Shown: piece by piece, positions 12,901 to 25,783 of the stretch
How positions within the stretch are numbered: the first letter of the stretch is position 1
How the letters are laid out: each line of letters begins with the position of its first letter
Origin: Fasciolopsis buskii
Lineage: Eukaryota > Platyhelminthes > Trematoda > Plagiorchiida > Fasciolidae
Assembly (NCBI GenBank): GCA_008360955.1
Contig: LUCM01008245.1
Coordinates: 348,140-412,139 of the forward strand
Length of the DNA stretch: 64,000 nucleotides
Direction of reading: 5' to 3'
Notes under the pieces: model-generated
Database searches by the model: none
What the model saw: the letters and a program-made list of their open reading frames with translations, nothing else
Told to the model about the DNA's origin: nothing
Made by a program: the position numbers and the translations under genes

Positions 12901-13589
12901 CTCTAGTCACTCTGCATATCGCTGTCGTCTTTTGCCATTTTGTGTTTTTCCTGACCGTATTACGTCGGCGACGCGGCACACGATGAATTTATCCTATCCG
13001 CTTATTGCTCCGAGTTTTCCATGTACTATCACCGGAAGGACTTTGTCATCATTTGCCTCAGAATCCCATAGAAGACATGACTGAGGTCTCAGTCCTGATA
13101 CCGTCTACACAGGCACTGGAATAGAAATGTGAAAAAGTTAAGCAAAAATACAGAACCGTACCAAAAATCTTGTAGGATTTAAAGTAATGCGCCTCTGGAG
13201 ACGACAGGCGGTTTTCCATCAGCATCGTCAGCAGTAGCTTCATGATCAACCTCACCATCATCATTATGAACATCATTATCACAGTCACTATCATCTTCGA
13301 CATTTTTAACAAGGACATAATAGCCCAAATAACTCCATTATTTTTATTCCACTAGATGCTGTGCACGGCGGCCGGATTTCGGTCTGCATGAAATCCAAAA
13401 TGACGACCATTTGAAGTGACAGGATATTTCGCTTACTCGCTGGTGATGTGAACGGAACCATTATGCGCTTTTAACTGCACTTAAGTAAATTACGAAGATG
13501 CACAAGTAAATGATTTTTAAATATAATCGTCCGTGACTGAAGGAGAAAATGCAATTCAGATATTATTCTTCCCGCCGACTGTGAATTAA
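9986..13589. other. No recognisable gene
   Basis: Open frames at 10250-10555 minus, 11254-11541 minus, 11725-12066 plus and 12662-13084 plus show no family motif. A short simple-sequence patch of CATCAT/ATTATG type lies near 13245-13300. Nothing else is visible. Confidence 0.4.
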
Positions 13590-14230
13590 TTGATAAAATA
13601 TACAAGGATAGCAAAAAACGTCAGTGGCATCAGTGAAAAACAATACTTACAAGCCGTCCCCAAAGATTTTAAGTTTCTTCGATGGATATTCGCCAGCGAA
13701 AATGATACTGTCAGGGCAGCGGTCTGTGCAAACAGAGCTGTAATGCAACCAATGTTTAGCAGTATGTCGACTGTTTTGGCGTTTCTCTCTCTAGTATTTG
13801 CTTTGGCTTTTGATATCTATTCTTTGACATCCCTGGTTGCGTTTCTTATCGCACACCAGATAATTACTCTTCCTCCCTTGCGGAACTTTTCGAAAGACCC
13901 AGCTTCCGAATCGTTTCGGCCACTCATCACCTCTTCGATGTGGCCCTGCAACGTTGTGTATTCTGTCGGTGCCACGTGGGTGCCAAAACATATGCAGTAC
14001 AGTTCTGGTACCCGAATGTTGGCCTGGTTCTTCCCTATACTATCTACTGTGTCAGGTAGAAGATACTTTGCGGGTCGCAATTCCGACGTCCTGTAAAGTT
14101 TCATGAACGAAGGTTGATGATACAGCACCTGGAATAACATGTATACAATTGGGCTAACTATCATCTGGCAAAGTAGTGGCCAAGAACAACTTCGATTCAA
14201 GTCATCGCCCACTACTTTTGCGAACCACAA
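13590..14230. other. Overlapping opposite-strand open frames, function unknown
   Basis: Plus 13590-14096 is open for 168 codons and minus 14230-13817 for 137 codons over the same DNA. At least one must be a shadow. The plus frame begins with the rare-start codon TTG and has a hydrophobic stretch around residues 60-90 that could pass for a membrane segment. The minus frame is more even in composition. I recognise neither, and neither has convincing splice sites at its ends. It may be a decayed mobile-element ORF or chance. Confidence 0.2.
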
Positions 14231-17200
14231 TTTCCGTGACAGCCACTTCTGATGTTATGGTTGTCCTGGTCACCGGCATAAAGGTTTCGTGTGTCGATGG
14301 CCAGAACCAATCAGTAGAACCGAATTCGTGCACATCGGCCAAAAGGCGTATCCAGCTATATACATTGAATGCCCATCCTGTTCGGAAATAATTCCGCACA
14401 GCTGTCTAGGCATTCTGTATGTGAACATCAAAATCTCCAAACACCGCTACGTATATCCCCGTAAAACTACCGGTCGGACTACAGTGGCTTCTCAGCAAAA
14501 AACGTTGGAAAATGGGCGGCAGATGCGCTGTTATTCACGAGAAACTTGATAAGCGATGGTGGTAATTCGATCGTTCAAAATCCGCATGTGGTCACATCCA
14601 GTCTTTTTTTTGATCACTCCGGCCTATTCTTCGACCCAAAACATGCTCCATGCAAGCAGTTTGCTGTGACTATCTCGTCCATGTTTAAGCTTGAGGTTCT
14701 ACAGGAGGAAATGTCCATGTTGTGCTCCGGCCGCCTTTGCGACCAAAAGTCGTTACGTTTCTCCATCCAGCTACATTATGGAGGAAAATGAGTGTTATTT
14801 TCTACTGAACTAACTGCTTCTAACAGAAGTGTTTGCCTTATCGACTGCTTTGTTTAACTTGATTTATAAAGCATTGAGCTGGGGTGTCTGCAACAGCACA
14901 TTGAACACTGATGTCTAGCTGCTTTCCAATAAGTCCAAGCCTAATGTCATCACCAGTTAGTGAAGCCAATCTACCTGTGGAACCGCGCATGAATTCATGG
15001 GCCCCTTTGCGGCTTCTCCGGGCCGCTGAAGGTTCGTGCTAGGTTCGCGCCTGACATCTCATTCCTAAATCGGCCACAGCGTGTCCATCTAAATTGCAAA
15101 ACGCGATTTCTGAATTGTGGCTCCTTCAGTGTTCTTAGAGATGTAAACATGCAGCATGCTAATTCAGCGCAATAACTCCTTTCCCCATATTTTTTCACGG
15201 ATTTTTCACTGGAACCCATCTCGCACCACCCATTATTGTCAGTGACTGCTCGACGTACGGTATTGGAGCAGCATTTTGTTCTTCCTAAAGATTATCGACA
15301 TCCATAAAATAAAGGTTTACTTTCCACGTTCTTTAGAAACATTGTTGCCATTGGTTATTCATAATTATTACTAATACAGAGTCTCCTGTGAGGTTTTAGA
15401 AAGAGGTGGTTCTGTCCTGGTTTACTTATGCCGATTCAAGTTGCACCCTATTTTGTCTTCTCTTAGATGACCAAAGAATTACTCGCACTGGGCTATGATT
15501 TGCGAACTGCGGCCAGAATGCATGGTTCCATTTAAGTTATTTACAAATATTCCGGAGTCAGCTCGTATTTCTTCACTCTCTATGGCTTTCAGTGCCACGG
15601 TCGCAAAAGCTGCCTAGGTCTTAAACATAAAATGGTTTGCTAAATTTGGAAAAGTGCAAGCCGACGAATGCACAGAGAATACCCTACAAAAGTAATGGTA
15701 AACTAGGGCTTGAAGATCAGTTATAGTTCTTCTCGCTAAAGGGAGCAAACTTCTTGCTCTGTTGTTCGTTGCAGGTAGTGTTCCTCGCAAACGAGTTCCT
15801 GGGTAGTGGAATGCAAAACCAAGAGCATTATTCATAATAACGAGACGCGTATTACTCGAATTACCAGAGGTACGCTAAAGAGAAGGTCAGATGGTACATG
15901 AGTGGTACCGGAAATTCGTGAGGGAAGTTGTTTACTGTTGCAAAGGCAGTATAGGGGCGTAAACCGCTTGACTCAATCAATTATTGAAAGTAAAACCGGC
16001 TTAATATCTGGAATTCCAAGAGTTATAAGCGTCTGTTCTAGAGAATGAAGAATGATAATTTAAATTTGTTTGAAGGCTTCTGTAAACAATAATCTGTCGT
16101 TGAAACTACGGGAATTGCCCTCAGCGGCAGCATTCAAGAAACAGCTAAACTGCCCTCCTTACACGTCTGAGAGCATGGGGGATAAATCGGCTTGAAAAAG
16201 GATACCATATCTGGAGCGACTTCGTAAGCAGATTTTCCCAAGGACCTGTGTTAACGACAAAAAGAGCGAAAATAAAAGAATGCTGCAGTTTGGTGTTGCA
16301 GGATAATATATGAACTCGAACACAATTCTTGAAAAAACTACAGTGAGTGAAACGGATTTCTACTAAAGGAGTTTCGAGGCACTTGTAGGACGGTGAATTC
16401 CCCCGGTCACATCATATTGATACGATGCCCAAGGAGCACACCGGATCCGGACCTGATCCGTTGTTAATGCGGAAAAAGTTCAGTGAAATCAGGCCACTTC
16501 GGCCACTGCATACGGAATTGCTACCGGTGCCGTTCCGGTACGGGGCAGGCACAACATGGGCAACGGAATAGGGCCACGCTTTCCAGTAGCTTTGTTCGTT
16601 TTCCCCGGTTCCCTTTTACAGTTGGTCAAATTATAAGATGGCCCACTGCAAACTGCTTGTTTTCTGATTCATACGTATCGTCGAGGCCCGTGACAAGCCA
16701 GTGACTGTTAGTTTCTCATCTTTGAGGAACAATTCGGTAAGTACTCACTACGCATTAAGGAAGACGGATAGTATCATTCCAACGGTCACTGCGCTGCGAA
16801 TGGATTCTATTCATATGTACGCGCACGAAAGCACCAAACTGAAAAATTCAAAACGGATGATGAAAGTAAGTTTTAATTAAAAAAATAATAAAAGTTTAGA
16901 TTGCCTGCAATGCTTTACACTGACGTGTCAGCTACATTTGCGGCGCATTCTGTAATGGAGGGTGAACAAATTGTGATTTATTTGTTTATGATTCGGTGGT
17001 ATATGGAGTCATATGAACTGCGCATGATATGGTAATTCACTGATGGTTCAGGCCAACGAAAGATAACCGACTTCGTGTTCAGTCCAACTTATACCTTGTT
17101 ATTCTGCGCTCGTAGTCGAGATCACGAGCGTGATTAATAGCTCGCTCGATATTTACCGTCGATTTATTTTAAAAGCTGATACACATCTGACTGCGTCTTT

Positions 17201-20200
17201 TTGGTGGATGATGTAGGATAAGATTTGACCTGACCCTCCACCGTTGATGTGAATCTGTGGCCAGCGATACGCGGTTTCCCTGATGAACCCTTCAAGCTGC
17301 ATCCTAGCGCCAAATCCTCCACATTGACTACCTACATCTTCCCTGCTGCGGTTGGCTGGGAAGAAGTATTCATTACCACAGTTTTATCTGAGGAGATACC
17401 GGATTCAGCAAAGAACCTCATCTCAAACGTCATTACTTCGTAAAGGTTGTCTAAAACGGGTACTTAATAAATAAAACACCGCTGCGGTACGCTTCCGTGA
17501 AATCAGAAAACAGCGTGGCTTTGGGAAGGCTGTTCTCCCCTCAGTAACAATCACGGGTACCGTGCGAATGTTGTTGTAATCGAATACCTTACCCTGTCGC
17601 TGCTGACGAACCAACTGCCGTAAACCACCGTTAGGGAGTCGTATACGAGAAGCCTTACTAATATGTTTATTTAAAATAATGGCTTATCAATTGTTAGGCG
17701 ATTCATCATGAAAACAAACAAAGAAAAACGCATCTCTGCTTTGGGGAACCGTGCAATAACGGAATAATGACCGATTTACTTTGAGATACATGATAAAATA
17801 TTTGCATATTACATCAATAAAGAGAACGAGGACAAAGTTTTCCTCTAAACCATCAGCAAAGGATACATACAGATGTGTAGAATGCATGGGGTAAGTGAAA
17901 ACGTTTTTGGGATTACGGGGGAATTTCAAACTGATTTCATCATTTATTATGTTTATTATATTTTTCTCACCACTCCCAAGAGATCTAAGTGCATACAGTC
18001 TATAGAGAAGGTGGTAACCGTGTCTTTTTCTTAAGGTCAAGAATGGACACCTACCAACTTGATGTCTCGGGTGTTTCTTTGCGCAAAAATACCATCACCG
18101 CTTGGATTTGACTTAAGATCTGGGCAAATACACTATTTCATTAGAGCGCAGACCACGATGGATACATTTGTCACGACCGCAATGTACGGCGAGTGACCTC
18201 ACTAACCAAATAAATGCACGAGCTGCGGTGTCACTCGTCACGGGTGCTGGACGAACTGTAGCACAGACATTGCTAACTTTGATGCTTTCATTCTGCAACG
18301 TAGTCAGCTCGAAGGTGATTTGCTTCAAGAAATCACTGATATCCGACGGCTTACCGGCGCCACAGTAGAAGCCAACAGTCATCACGGGGAGCAGAATAGC
18401 TTCATAACGCGTGGCATCAACCGCCGCAACTGCATAGTAAATTAGCGAAAACGGTCGTTCTACCGCAAATTAAGTGCAGTCCAGTTTCACCCGGAAAATT
18501 GTCCATAGGCAGCAGTTGTCTTTTAACATCTTCAGTTCCTACGGAACTGGCGGATGTTTGCTTGGCCTTCGGAGGAACTTCCTCACGTCACGTAGGATGT
18601 TCGGCATATGGAAATTTAGAGAGTTCAAAAGTTCCGTCATTATACACCTGTGAAACGAAGATGCGAAAAGCCTCCCAAAGAGAATCCATTCATGGATCTC
18701 CAGACATACATGAAGACGGAATACACTGACATTTGCGGACTGCGATGAATAAAAAACCGCACGACTGATCTTAAACGCCTGCCGTACCTTCCTGGTCGGT
18801 CGATACTTCCGGCGTCTGCACTTTTAGAACTAATCGCATGGTGAAGTGCTCACATTCAGACAGCAGATTGAGATGTTGAAGTGACAGGACTGCTGGTTAA
18901 CTCCTGCCTGGATAACGATGGTAGGGATTCCGGATACAATTCAATAGCAGGAGGCATTTTCCGGCATCCTAAAGGAGCAATAAGATTTGAGGATCCTGAG
19001 GGTGGAATGTGTACTATATTTTCTTTATTCAAACTGTGGGCAACGGATGTTATGCTGTCACAGACTGGCCTGTCCGCATACAGCAAACTGCATAACACTC
19101 AAGCGCTTGTCCCTTATGACATATCGCTTCCGTTTATTCATATCAAATATTGTGCAATAAATAGCAAAAGTGGTCTGTATTGCAGAATATGAGGCTGTGA
19201 AATCGTGGCTCTGGTTAACAACGGAAAGTAACGTGCATACAGTATTCCGCAAAACGCCTCTTACCGCAGTCTCTATTTTCAAAGCTACCTACTGTAGGAC
19301 CTGAAACTCAAATCATTTGCAACGTTTTCACTGCTACAGCGCGGCTAGTCAGTAATAAATTATGTACGAGATTAATATGCAAATAAAAAATGCACATCTT
19401 TTGCGTAAATGCAACAAAAGACCGAAATATCCATCAATAACCCAGGGATGAAACGGTGTTGGACATGTCAAAGAGAACACTGGTGAGAATTCAACATCTA
19501 ATTACAACAAACGGACGTAATACTGGCTCCCTTGAAAACCTGAATTCAGCAAAACAGACTGGCTATGTTTTGCGGCGCATCCGTAAGGGTTAATCCACAA
19601 AAACGAGCATCAATTCACTCAGCCTGCAGTTTAAAGGAGGGCAATGTAATTTTTCCCCAACAAAAGCACACCTTTCTATGTCTAACAGTTGCGCCAATCC
19701 CACCGAGCAGATAGCATGGACACTCTGTTACTTAGGTATGGTCGGAATAGAGAACACGTTGATCCGATCAAATGTTGACAGTATGAGAAACAAATCGCCG
19801 ACATGCTGTTCTGAGTTTTTGGACAATGAAGATGACAGCAAGGTAACTAGAATCAAGAATGTCATACTTACTGGGAGGTTGGCTACTGGGTTGGGACGAG
19901 CGGGATGGTGAGCATACGGAAAAGGTCCGTAATAATGTTTGTTCTTTGGAAGTAGATTCTTAAGAGGCTGATAAAGAACTAGGTCAAACAGGCCTTGCTG
20001 ACCGCGGCTACAAGCAGCTGAATACTGAGAACAATGCCAAGGACATCAGTCATCTTAAAAGACGGTTTGATAGTCATCACTGCATCTCCAAAGCGATTTA
20101 TCAGCTCTTACTTAAACCGAAGACAACCACGTTTTAGCATTTATAAGCAAACAGAAAATGTGTCAACATGAGCATGTAGGACAAGGAATATGCGCTCGGC

Positions 20201-21011
20201 CGATGTGAAAGAGAACAGAGAACAATCGGGCAAAAACCGTGGTCCCGTTACCTTTTTTCTTCGAGAGGCGTGACGGTTGGCCACTGCGATTTGACTTTCT
20301 ATATAGAGCTGAAAAATTTACTGCATGTTGATTAGCAAACCCGCAAACATCGTCCCTCGTATTTCATACCGACCGTAAATTTCTAACTGAATGTCATTAC
20401 GATGGTTGTTCATCTGACCATATTATAAAGCTGAAGACTTCTTAGCGCATAAGACACTCTTATGAGCACGATCACAATGTACAGATTTAGATGGGAAAAA
20501 AATCAGTGAGCATGAATTTCATTGTTCAGTGATTCATTATTTACAACCTTGATTGCTGGTTCCATAGAACTCCATATCTCACGGCAGACAACGGGACCAA
20601 TTTGCTTATTAATTATTCTTGATTAACTGTTCGAAAAGACTTCAGTAAAAGTTAACTTTATGTTATTGTCATTGCCGAACGTGCAACTATGCTTAACAGT
20701 CCATATTGCCCGGAATTATATCTGGTGTAGAATAAATGTCTCCATGACGACAAATTCCCATTTTCCCGCATGTAAGTAGCTGTATTCGGCTACTAGCTAT
20801 AATCAGTGGTCAACCGCATGTAGATAAACTTATGACGCTTGTTTTGGTGGTTCGCATGACAGCTGTCACTCCGTCGTGCTCGATCATCGTGTCGCTATAG
20901 AAATGGCTGAAAACTACTTTTGTTCGATTCATGTCACTGACACTTCCGAATCGGTGTGTTTACATTATTCTTGTGGGCTAAATTCTTGCGGGAAGATACT
21001 TTGCCGCGTGC
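14231..21011. other. No recognisable gene
   Basis: The stretch holds only short unassigned frames. A cysteine/histidine cluster at about 16480-16560 plus (GHFGHCIRNCYRC) resembles a retroviral-type zinc knuckle but its spacing is not exact. It could be a trace of gag belonging to the Gypsy element further on; this is a guess. Confidence 0.35.
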
Positions 21012-21189
21012 GTGACAAACGCTCGTGCACTCGGCACAAGAATCAACTGTAGATCGCAGACTCATGGGTTTGACAAACTCTTAGTGGACCAGTGGGATTT
21101 TTGCTGCGAAACATGTACAGAAACGCTATACTTACACAGATTTTGCAAAAAAGCATGCAGGGGTTTTGTCGGCAGCGTGAATGTAGGCT

Positions 21190-21740
21190 GCCGGAGATTA
21201 TCCGAGGCCGGCAATAAGGGTCCCTTCTTGTTACCGATAACTGACGGTACCCCGGATGCCCTGGCCGGGTTCAGTTGGTTCTCAAATTTAGATATGGATT
21301 CGGGGTACTGGAAAGTTGATTTAAGTCCAGAGGATAAGAAGAAACTAGCGTTCACGATCCCAAGTAGGCTATATGAATTTGCAACCTTGCCCTTTGGGCT
21401 AACGAACGCACCTACGACGTCCTAGAGACTTATGTAAGTTATCCTGATGATTCGCTCCTCAAAGGTATGCCTGTCCTATACAGAGCATACAATTATCCCT
21501 GTGCGCGCTATTGAAGAACATTTACTCAATATGAGCACGGTTTTCCAAGGACTGAAACATGCGGGGTTGCGAATTAATCCAAGGAAGTTTGCGTTCTTGT
21601 GGGAGGAAGTGAAACTTCTAACTTTGCGGTATCACATAAATGTATTTTCAACGACCAGAAGAAATCCACGTTGTCAAAGATTGTCCAACACCGCAGAATG
21701 TAGCAAAATTTCGGAGCTCCTTGAGGCTCGCCTCTTATTG
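21190..21740 (+). pseudogene. Gypsy reverse transcriptase relic
   Basis: The frame ending at 21425 carries PDALAGFSWFSNLDMDSGYW, the Gypsy motif around the first catalytic aspartate, then LSPEDKKKLAFTIP and YEFATLPFGLTNAP, which are textbook Gypsy blocks. A frameshift follows. In the next frame (21447-21758) CLSYTEHTII stands where C-L-V-Y-L-D-D-I-I-I belongs, then EEHLLNMSTVFQGLKHAGLR and NPRKFAF follow as expected. The catalytic Y-L-D-D is replaced by Y-T-E-H, so the enzyme cannot be active. Confidence 0.8.
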
Positions 21741-21884
21741 TCGCAGGTTCGTTCTTAAACTCACCGCTGAAAGAGCGTACGAAATAAGGTTGCTCAGGTG
21801 AACATCTAAGTATAAAAAGAATCCGAAACAAAAGGACACTGTGCGGTCGACGCATACCAGCGTCACCTGACTTTTCAGATTCCT

Positions 21885-22070
21885 CAAAGCAGTTTATCCT
21901 CGGTAATGATATCAAGGAATCGGTCATTGGGGCGGTGCTGTTACAAGTCGGATGCGGCCGGCAGGAACGTGTCATTGCTAATGGCAGTCGAAAGCTAAAA
22001 CACAGTGAGCGTAACCCTTGCGCCTCGCTTCCTACAAAAATACCTCCGGCTGCAATAATACCTTGTACTT
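21885..22070 (+). pseudogene. Gypsy RNase H relic
   Basis: Translation shows FILGNDIKESVIGAVLLQ followed by RQERVIANGSRKLKHSERN. This is the Gypsy RNase H pattern F-I-L-x-T-D-A-S-x-x-G-I-G-A-V-L-x-Q ... E-R-V-I-A-Y-A-S-R-K-L-x-x-x-E-R-N. The first catalytic aspartate is still present (GND) but the neighbouring residues are changed. It sits about 150 bases after the RT relic, as expected in pol. Confidence 0.7.
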
Positions 22071-22964
22071 TCCCGGAATAGGCTCCTTATCAAATAATAA
22101 AAGCCAAACACAGTTAATCTACCATAACAGTGTCTCAAATTTGAAAATAGCAAACGTTGGCTTACAAAAGTGACGTACAACTCCTCCTTGAATCCGGTAC
22201 TCTTAATATCTCCAATATTCCAACATTGGCTATAATACATACTGAAAATGTTCAGTGTACATTTACCGAACAACTAGCAGGTGTATCCGCTCCACTTCAA
22301 ATGAAACCACTATGACTTCGTAGATTCCAGATTAATTTGTTTCTTCTTCACAGAATAAACCACCGCTTGGTAATTATCCTCGCAAAATTCGCTTTTGTCC
22401 ATTGGGTCAAAATGTTTTCACTCTGTCCGCTCCTCGTGAAAATCCACAATGAAAACTAAACCATTCCCCATGACTTATAGGAAACTCTGGAACACGTTAC
22501 CGCTCACATTCGGTCCTCTGACATTTTGGCCAAATTACAGCGGGAAATTAATGAATTTATTATAGTCCAAAAAGTCACTGAATTGAGCACCACTGTTCTC
22601 TCCGCAGGTGCTGCATAATAAAGAGGTCAGCACTTCTGAAATGCATGACCCATTTGTCATCGGAGCATGTTATCACCCACTACCGTTCACGAATCTCCAT
22701 CGCCCAACTTATAATTTCAAGCTAACTGTGGATTTCGTGGCCTGGGTTGCCGTGAATAATTCGAATTGCATTGTGGCCCAGGTACCGCTGATTAGTCTGT
22801 GACCCATTCCATTGGGATCATACAATTCAGATTTTTCCTCACCGGTAATCATAATCTATCCCCAATAGAAATGCTCCCCGGCAGCCCATTTCTTCAGTGC
22901 TCCTTTTCAGGGAAGCGGATGATCAAGAAACAATCGATTCATGGCTACCACACTGTAAAATACT

Positions 22965-23160
22965 GGAAGTGCCACCTGAGCCGGGAGGAAAAAGCAAGGC
23001 TCTAACAACTGGCCAGCGGTGGTCGTATGGAGGGGGTTGTGGCGTTTGAACCTGAGGAACGCGGGTTCCAATCCTCCCACCGCCGACCAACTTCCCCGTT
23101 TGGCATCCTTCTGCCTCCTGAAAAAGGGCGTACACTGTTATTTCGTTAATTAAGGGAATG
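22965..23160 (+). mobile_element. tRNA-derived SINE (copy A), nested in Gypsy element
   Basis: RNA polymerase III boxes are visible: box A TGGTCGTATGG at 23020-23030 and box B GGTTCCAATCC at 23064-23074. Flanking GCGGTGG and CCACCGCC can pair like an acceptor stem. The 3' tail GTACACTGTTATTT...TTAATTAAGGGAATGAA matches the tail of the copy at 45265-45480. The two copies share the tRNA-like head, the body and the tail, so this is a family rather than a chance tRNA-like sequence. Confidence 0.7.
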
Positions 23161-23329
23161 AAAGGCAAACGTCTGCATGCCACTAAAAGTGGATCAGCGA
23201 GGCCACACCCAGATGCAATGAAGGAATGTAATTGGGAAACAAGGTGCCTCTTGTCATTGTCGGATAACCTACTGCGCGAGAAAGTAGTAATTCACTTTTA
23301 TTTTCTGCGGAATACATGCTGCGCACTGT

Positions 23330-23960
23330 AGTTGCTAAAGGTGGGTCATATCGAACCGGAACACGTGGAACGAATTAATCTGCAGTTCGCAGCCAAGCAG
23401 CGATATTGGTGGCCGCATCTCAGTCGAGATGTCCGTGACATGTTCGTCGCGTAGGTTGCAAAGGGAAAATCAAGGCGTCGGTACACTACATACGAGCACC
23501 AATGCAGAGCATGGTAACCGGCCTTCCAAACAAATCGAAGTGGACGCCATCGGTTCGCTTTCAGAAACCGTTGATGAAACTGCTACATATTAGTAATGGA
23601 AGAGCATTTCACCACATGGTGTGAGGTTTTGCGTGCCCAGAATCGAGACACACCAAGGCGACAGTTATTTTCAAGATATGAATAAAATATTTTAGGGTGT
23701 CCCACCAGATCCACCCGGACAGAAGAGCGACGTTCAAAAGCTTTCACTTGCGTGAATTTGTGGGGTATTTGAAACTAAACCATCCAGGATAACAGTGAAT
23801 CACTCCAACAGAGTGAGGGTGTGTAGAGGACAATACCTACCCTCAAGAACTCACCGAAAGAAATCGATGGTTTTGAGGCCGCGAGAGATTGTTATGAGTC
23901 CTTAAATCCGCGCATAATGACTTATGGTGCTACGATGCAGGCGTCGATCGGACAGACAAC
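23330..23960 (+). pseudogene. Gypsy integrase relic
   Basis: The integrase zinc-binding region is visible as GGHIEPERVERINLQFAAKQ followed by RYWWPHLSRDVRDMF. A stop has replaced the first cysteine of the C-x-x-C pair. Further on, after frame changes, IHPDRRATFKS stands in the place of the catalytic I-H-S-D-x-G-x-x-F-x-S box, followed by a decayed T-P-T-E segment. The aspartate is retained but several stops interrupt the frame. Confidence 0.7.
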
Positions 23961-24784
23961 AGTATCAACGATGCCGGATCGGTAGAGGCGCGTCCTCCAG
24001 AAAATTGGCAATGACTATTCCGTTCCAAGAGGTTAAATGACCGCCAACTCCGTCATTCCAAGGCGAGTAAAGATCATATAATTCCCTCAGCCAAATGCTC
24101 AGCATTCACAAACGAGGCATCGACATAGCAAAAAAGATAGAATGGTTTCCAGGCGGGCACTAGGAACGGAGGGTTGCATATGGCTACGACACGGAACCCG
24201 ACGCTGCAGTGCGAAATGAAGTTACAACGCAAGAGGAAGGAAACCATCGAGGTAGCAATAAAATTCCTTAAGAAAAAAGGCATGCCGGAAATTCCCGCAA
24301 ATCACATTGCGACTGGTGAATCCGAAGGTTGCAAGAATGCAGGATAAAAAGACTTGTCGCGCAGAATGGTTGATCGTGCATATATCAAGGAGAAGTGAAT
24401 ATTCATTCATTTTCAATGCGGTCAAAGTACTTTCCCCGTCTCCACAAACAATGCCTTCAAATAAATCTAAGGGGCCGCAATTATTCGTGGCGCTTTGAGC
24501 GGTTTATGCATAGGAAGAACGGGAATTAGAAAGGTTGTCAGGAGAACGGATGCTGGATGTTTTCGGCCGATCGATACTTCACGGCTGCCAACACCGAAGA
24601 CGGTTCTTTCTTTGGGACCTCCGAACAGAGTTACTGACTTAAAAGTCTCATCCACAAGGCAGTGTGGCATTAATCCTCTTTTATCCAAATCGTCTCGCCA
24701 GTCCCCAACACATCTCCGGCCGCTCAACCTACCCATAGTGCCGCGCTGACAAAACGCCCGATATTCGCAACGGTTCACCATCAC
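23961..24784. other. No recognisable gene
   Basis: The region between the Gypsy integrase and the next LINE probably contains the lost 3' end of the Gypsy element. A minus-strand frame at 24467-24784 is open for 105 codons but shows no motif. Confidence 0.4.
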
Positions 24785-24840
24785 ATACTTAAACCAGTGG
24801 TTTTCAATCTGCTAGCTCACGTTCTCTTAAGCCTTGTCAG

Positions 24841-25783
24841 TCTCTGAATCTCGGCACCTTCAATGTGCGCACCCTCATCCAGGCTGGCCAACAAACTTGT
24901 TTAATTCTGACAGTAGACTCACTTTCGATTGATGTCTGCCGCGTCAATGAAACACGAGTTCAGGATTCGAGTAGAGTAATTCAACTAACTGCGTCAAATG
25001 TCTCGTCAAGATATTTTCTGCACACTTCAGGAGACGAAGCAGCTCAAGCTGTTGGTCAACGCGGTGTAGGAATAGTCTTAAGTGAGAAGGCCAAAGCAGC
25101 CCTTTTAGATGGGATCCCGGTTTACAGTCGCTTGTGCGTCGTGAGACTGCAGGGATCAGTCGGCGTCCGGAAGGATAGTAGTGTTAAGCACAGTTTATTT
25201 GTCATCTCGGCATACGCCCCAACAGATTGCAGAACTGACATGCAAAAAGACGAGTTTTGTGACGAGCTTGTCACCACTGTTCGGAAGAGCGAAGGCTGTG
25301 AAATTGTAGTGGTAGCAAATGATTTTATTGCATATTCGAAAAATTAGTGCATCGGAATCCTGTTCAGGTGGGCGGTTCGCGTTGCCTGCTCAGCAAACGG
25401 ATAACGGGGAAAGACTTCTCCAGTTCTGTGCGGACAGTAATTTATCCCTGTCTTGTACGAATTTCTGACATAGTTCGCGTCGCACAGCGACACGGCGGTC
25501 TGACTCGATGGGTAGTCTGAGACAGATCGACTATATTGCAGTAAGCTACCGTTGGAGCATTTCTGTTTGGAACTGTAGATCGTACTGGACCACTTACATC
25601 GAATCGGACCATGCGTTGGTTTTAATGCGATTTTTGCTGCAGCTCAACGGCCATCGACTCAGGTCACAAGCTCGAATGGCCGTCGAACGTCTGTCTGATT
25701 CGGATGTTTGCATCAGGAATGAACAGAACTTATCCAACGAAAAAACAACCTCGACTAGCAATGGGGTCACAGTTTTCGATTAA
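24841..25783 (+). pseudogene. RTE endonuclease (AP-endonuclease type) relic
   Basis: An open frame of 160 codons (24865-25347) begins LGTFNVRTL, the N-terminal signature of RTE endonucleases. It then has DVCRVNETRVQD (the catalytic E-T-R region), GVGIVLSEKAKAALLDGIPV, YSRLCVVRL and FVISAYAPTDC, all standard. The final frame (25508-25783) has RQIDYIAVSYRW and ESDHALV, the catalytic S-D-H box. Between them the frame is broken by stops. Active-site glutamate and S-D-H survive, but the reading frame does not. Confidence 0.8.

Larger units (their letters stand above)
21012..23960 (+). mobile_element. Decayed Ty3/Gypsy retrotransposon (pol), SINE inserted
   Basis: Reverse transcriptase, RNase H and integrase relics follow one another in the order expected for Ty3/Gypsy (21.1-21.7, 21.9-22.1 and 23.3-23.96 kb). 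The gap between RNase H and integrase is larger than usual and contains a tRNA-derived SINE at 22965-23160, evidence of a later nested insertion. Many stops and frame changes show that the element is old. I did not identify LTRs, a primer-binding site or a certain gag. Confidence 0.7.

Noticed and set aside
16480..16560. Zinc-knuckle-like Cys/His cluster (GHFGHCIRNCYRC)
   Set aside because: Spacing does not fit C-x2-C-x4-H-x4-C exactly and no gag core is found beside it.
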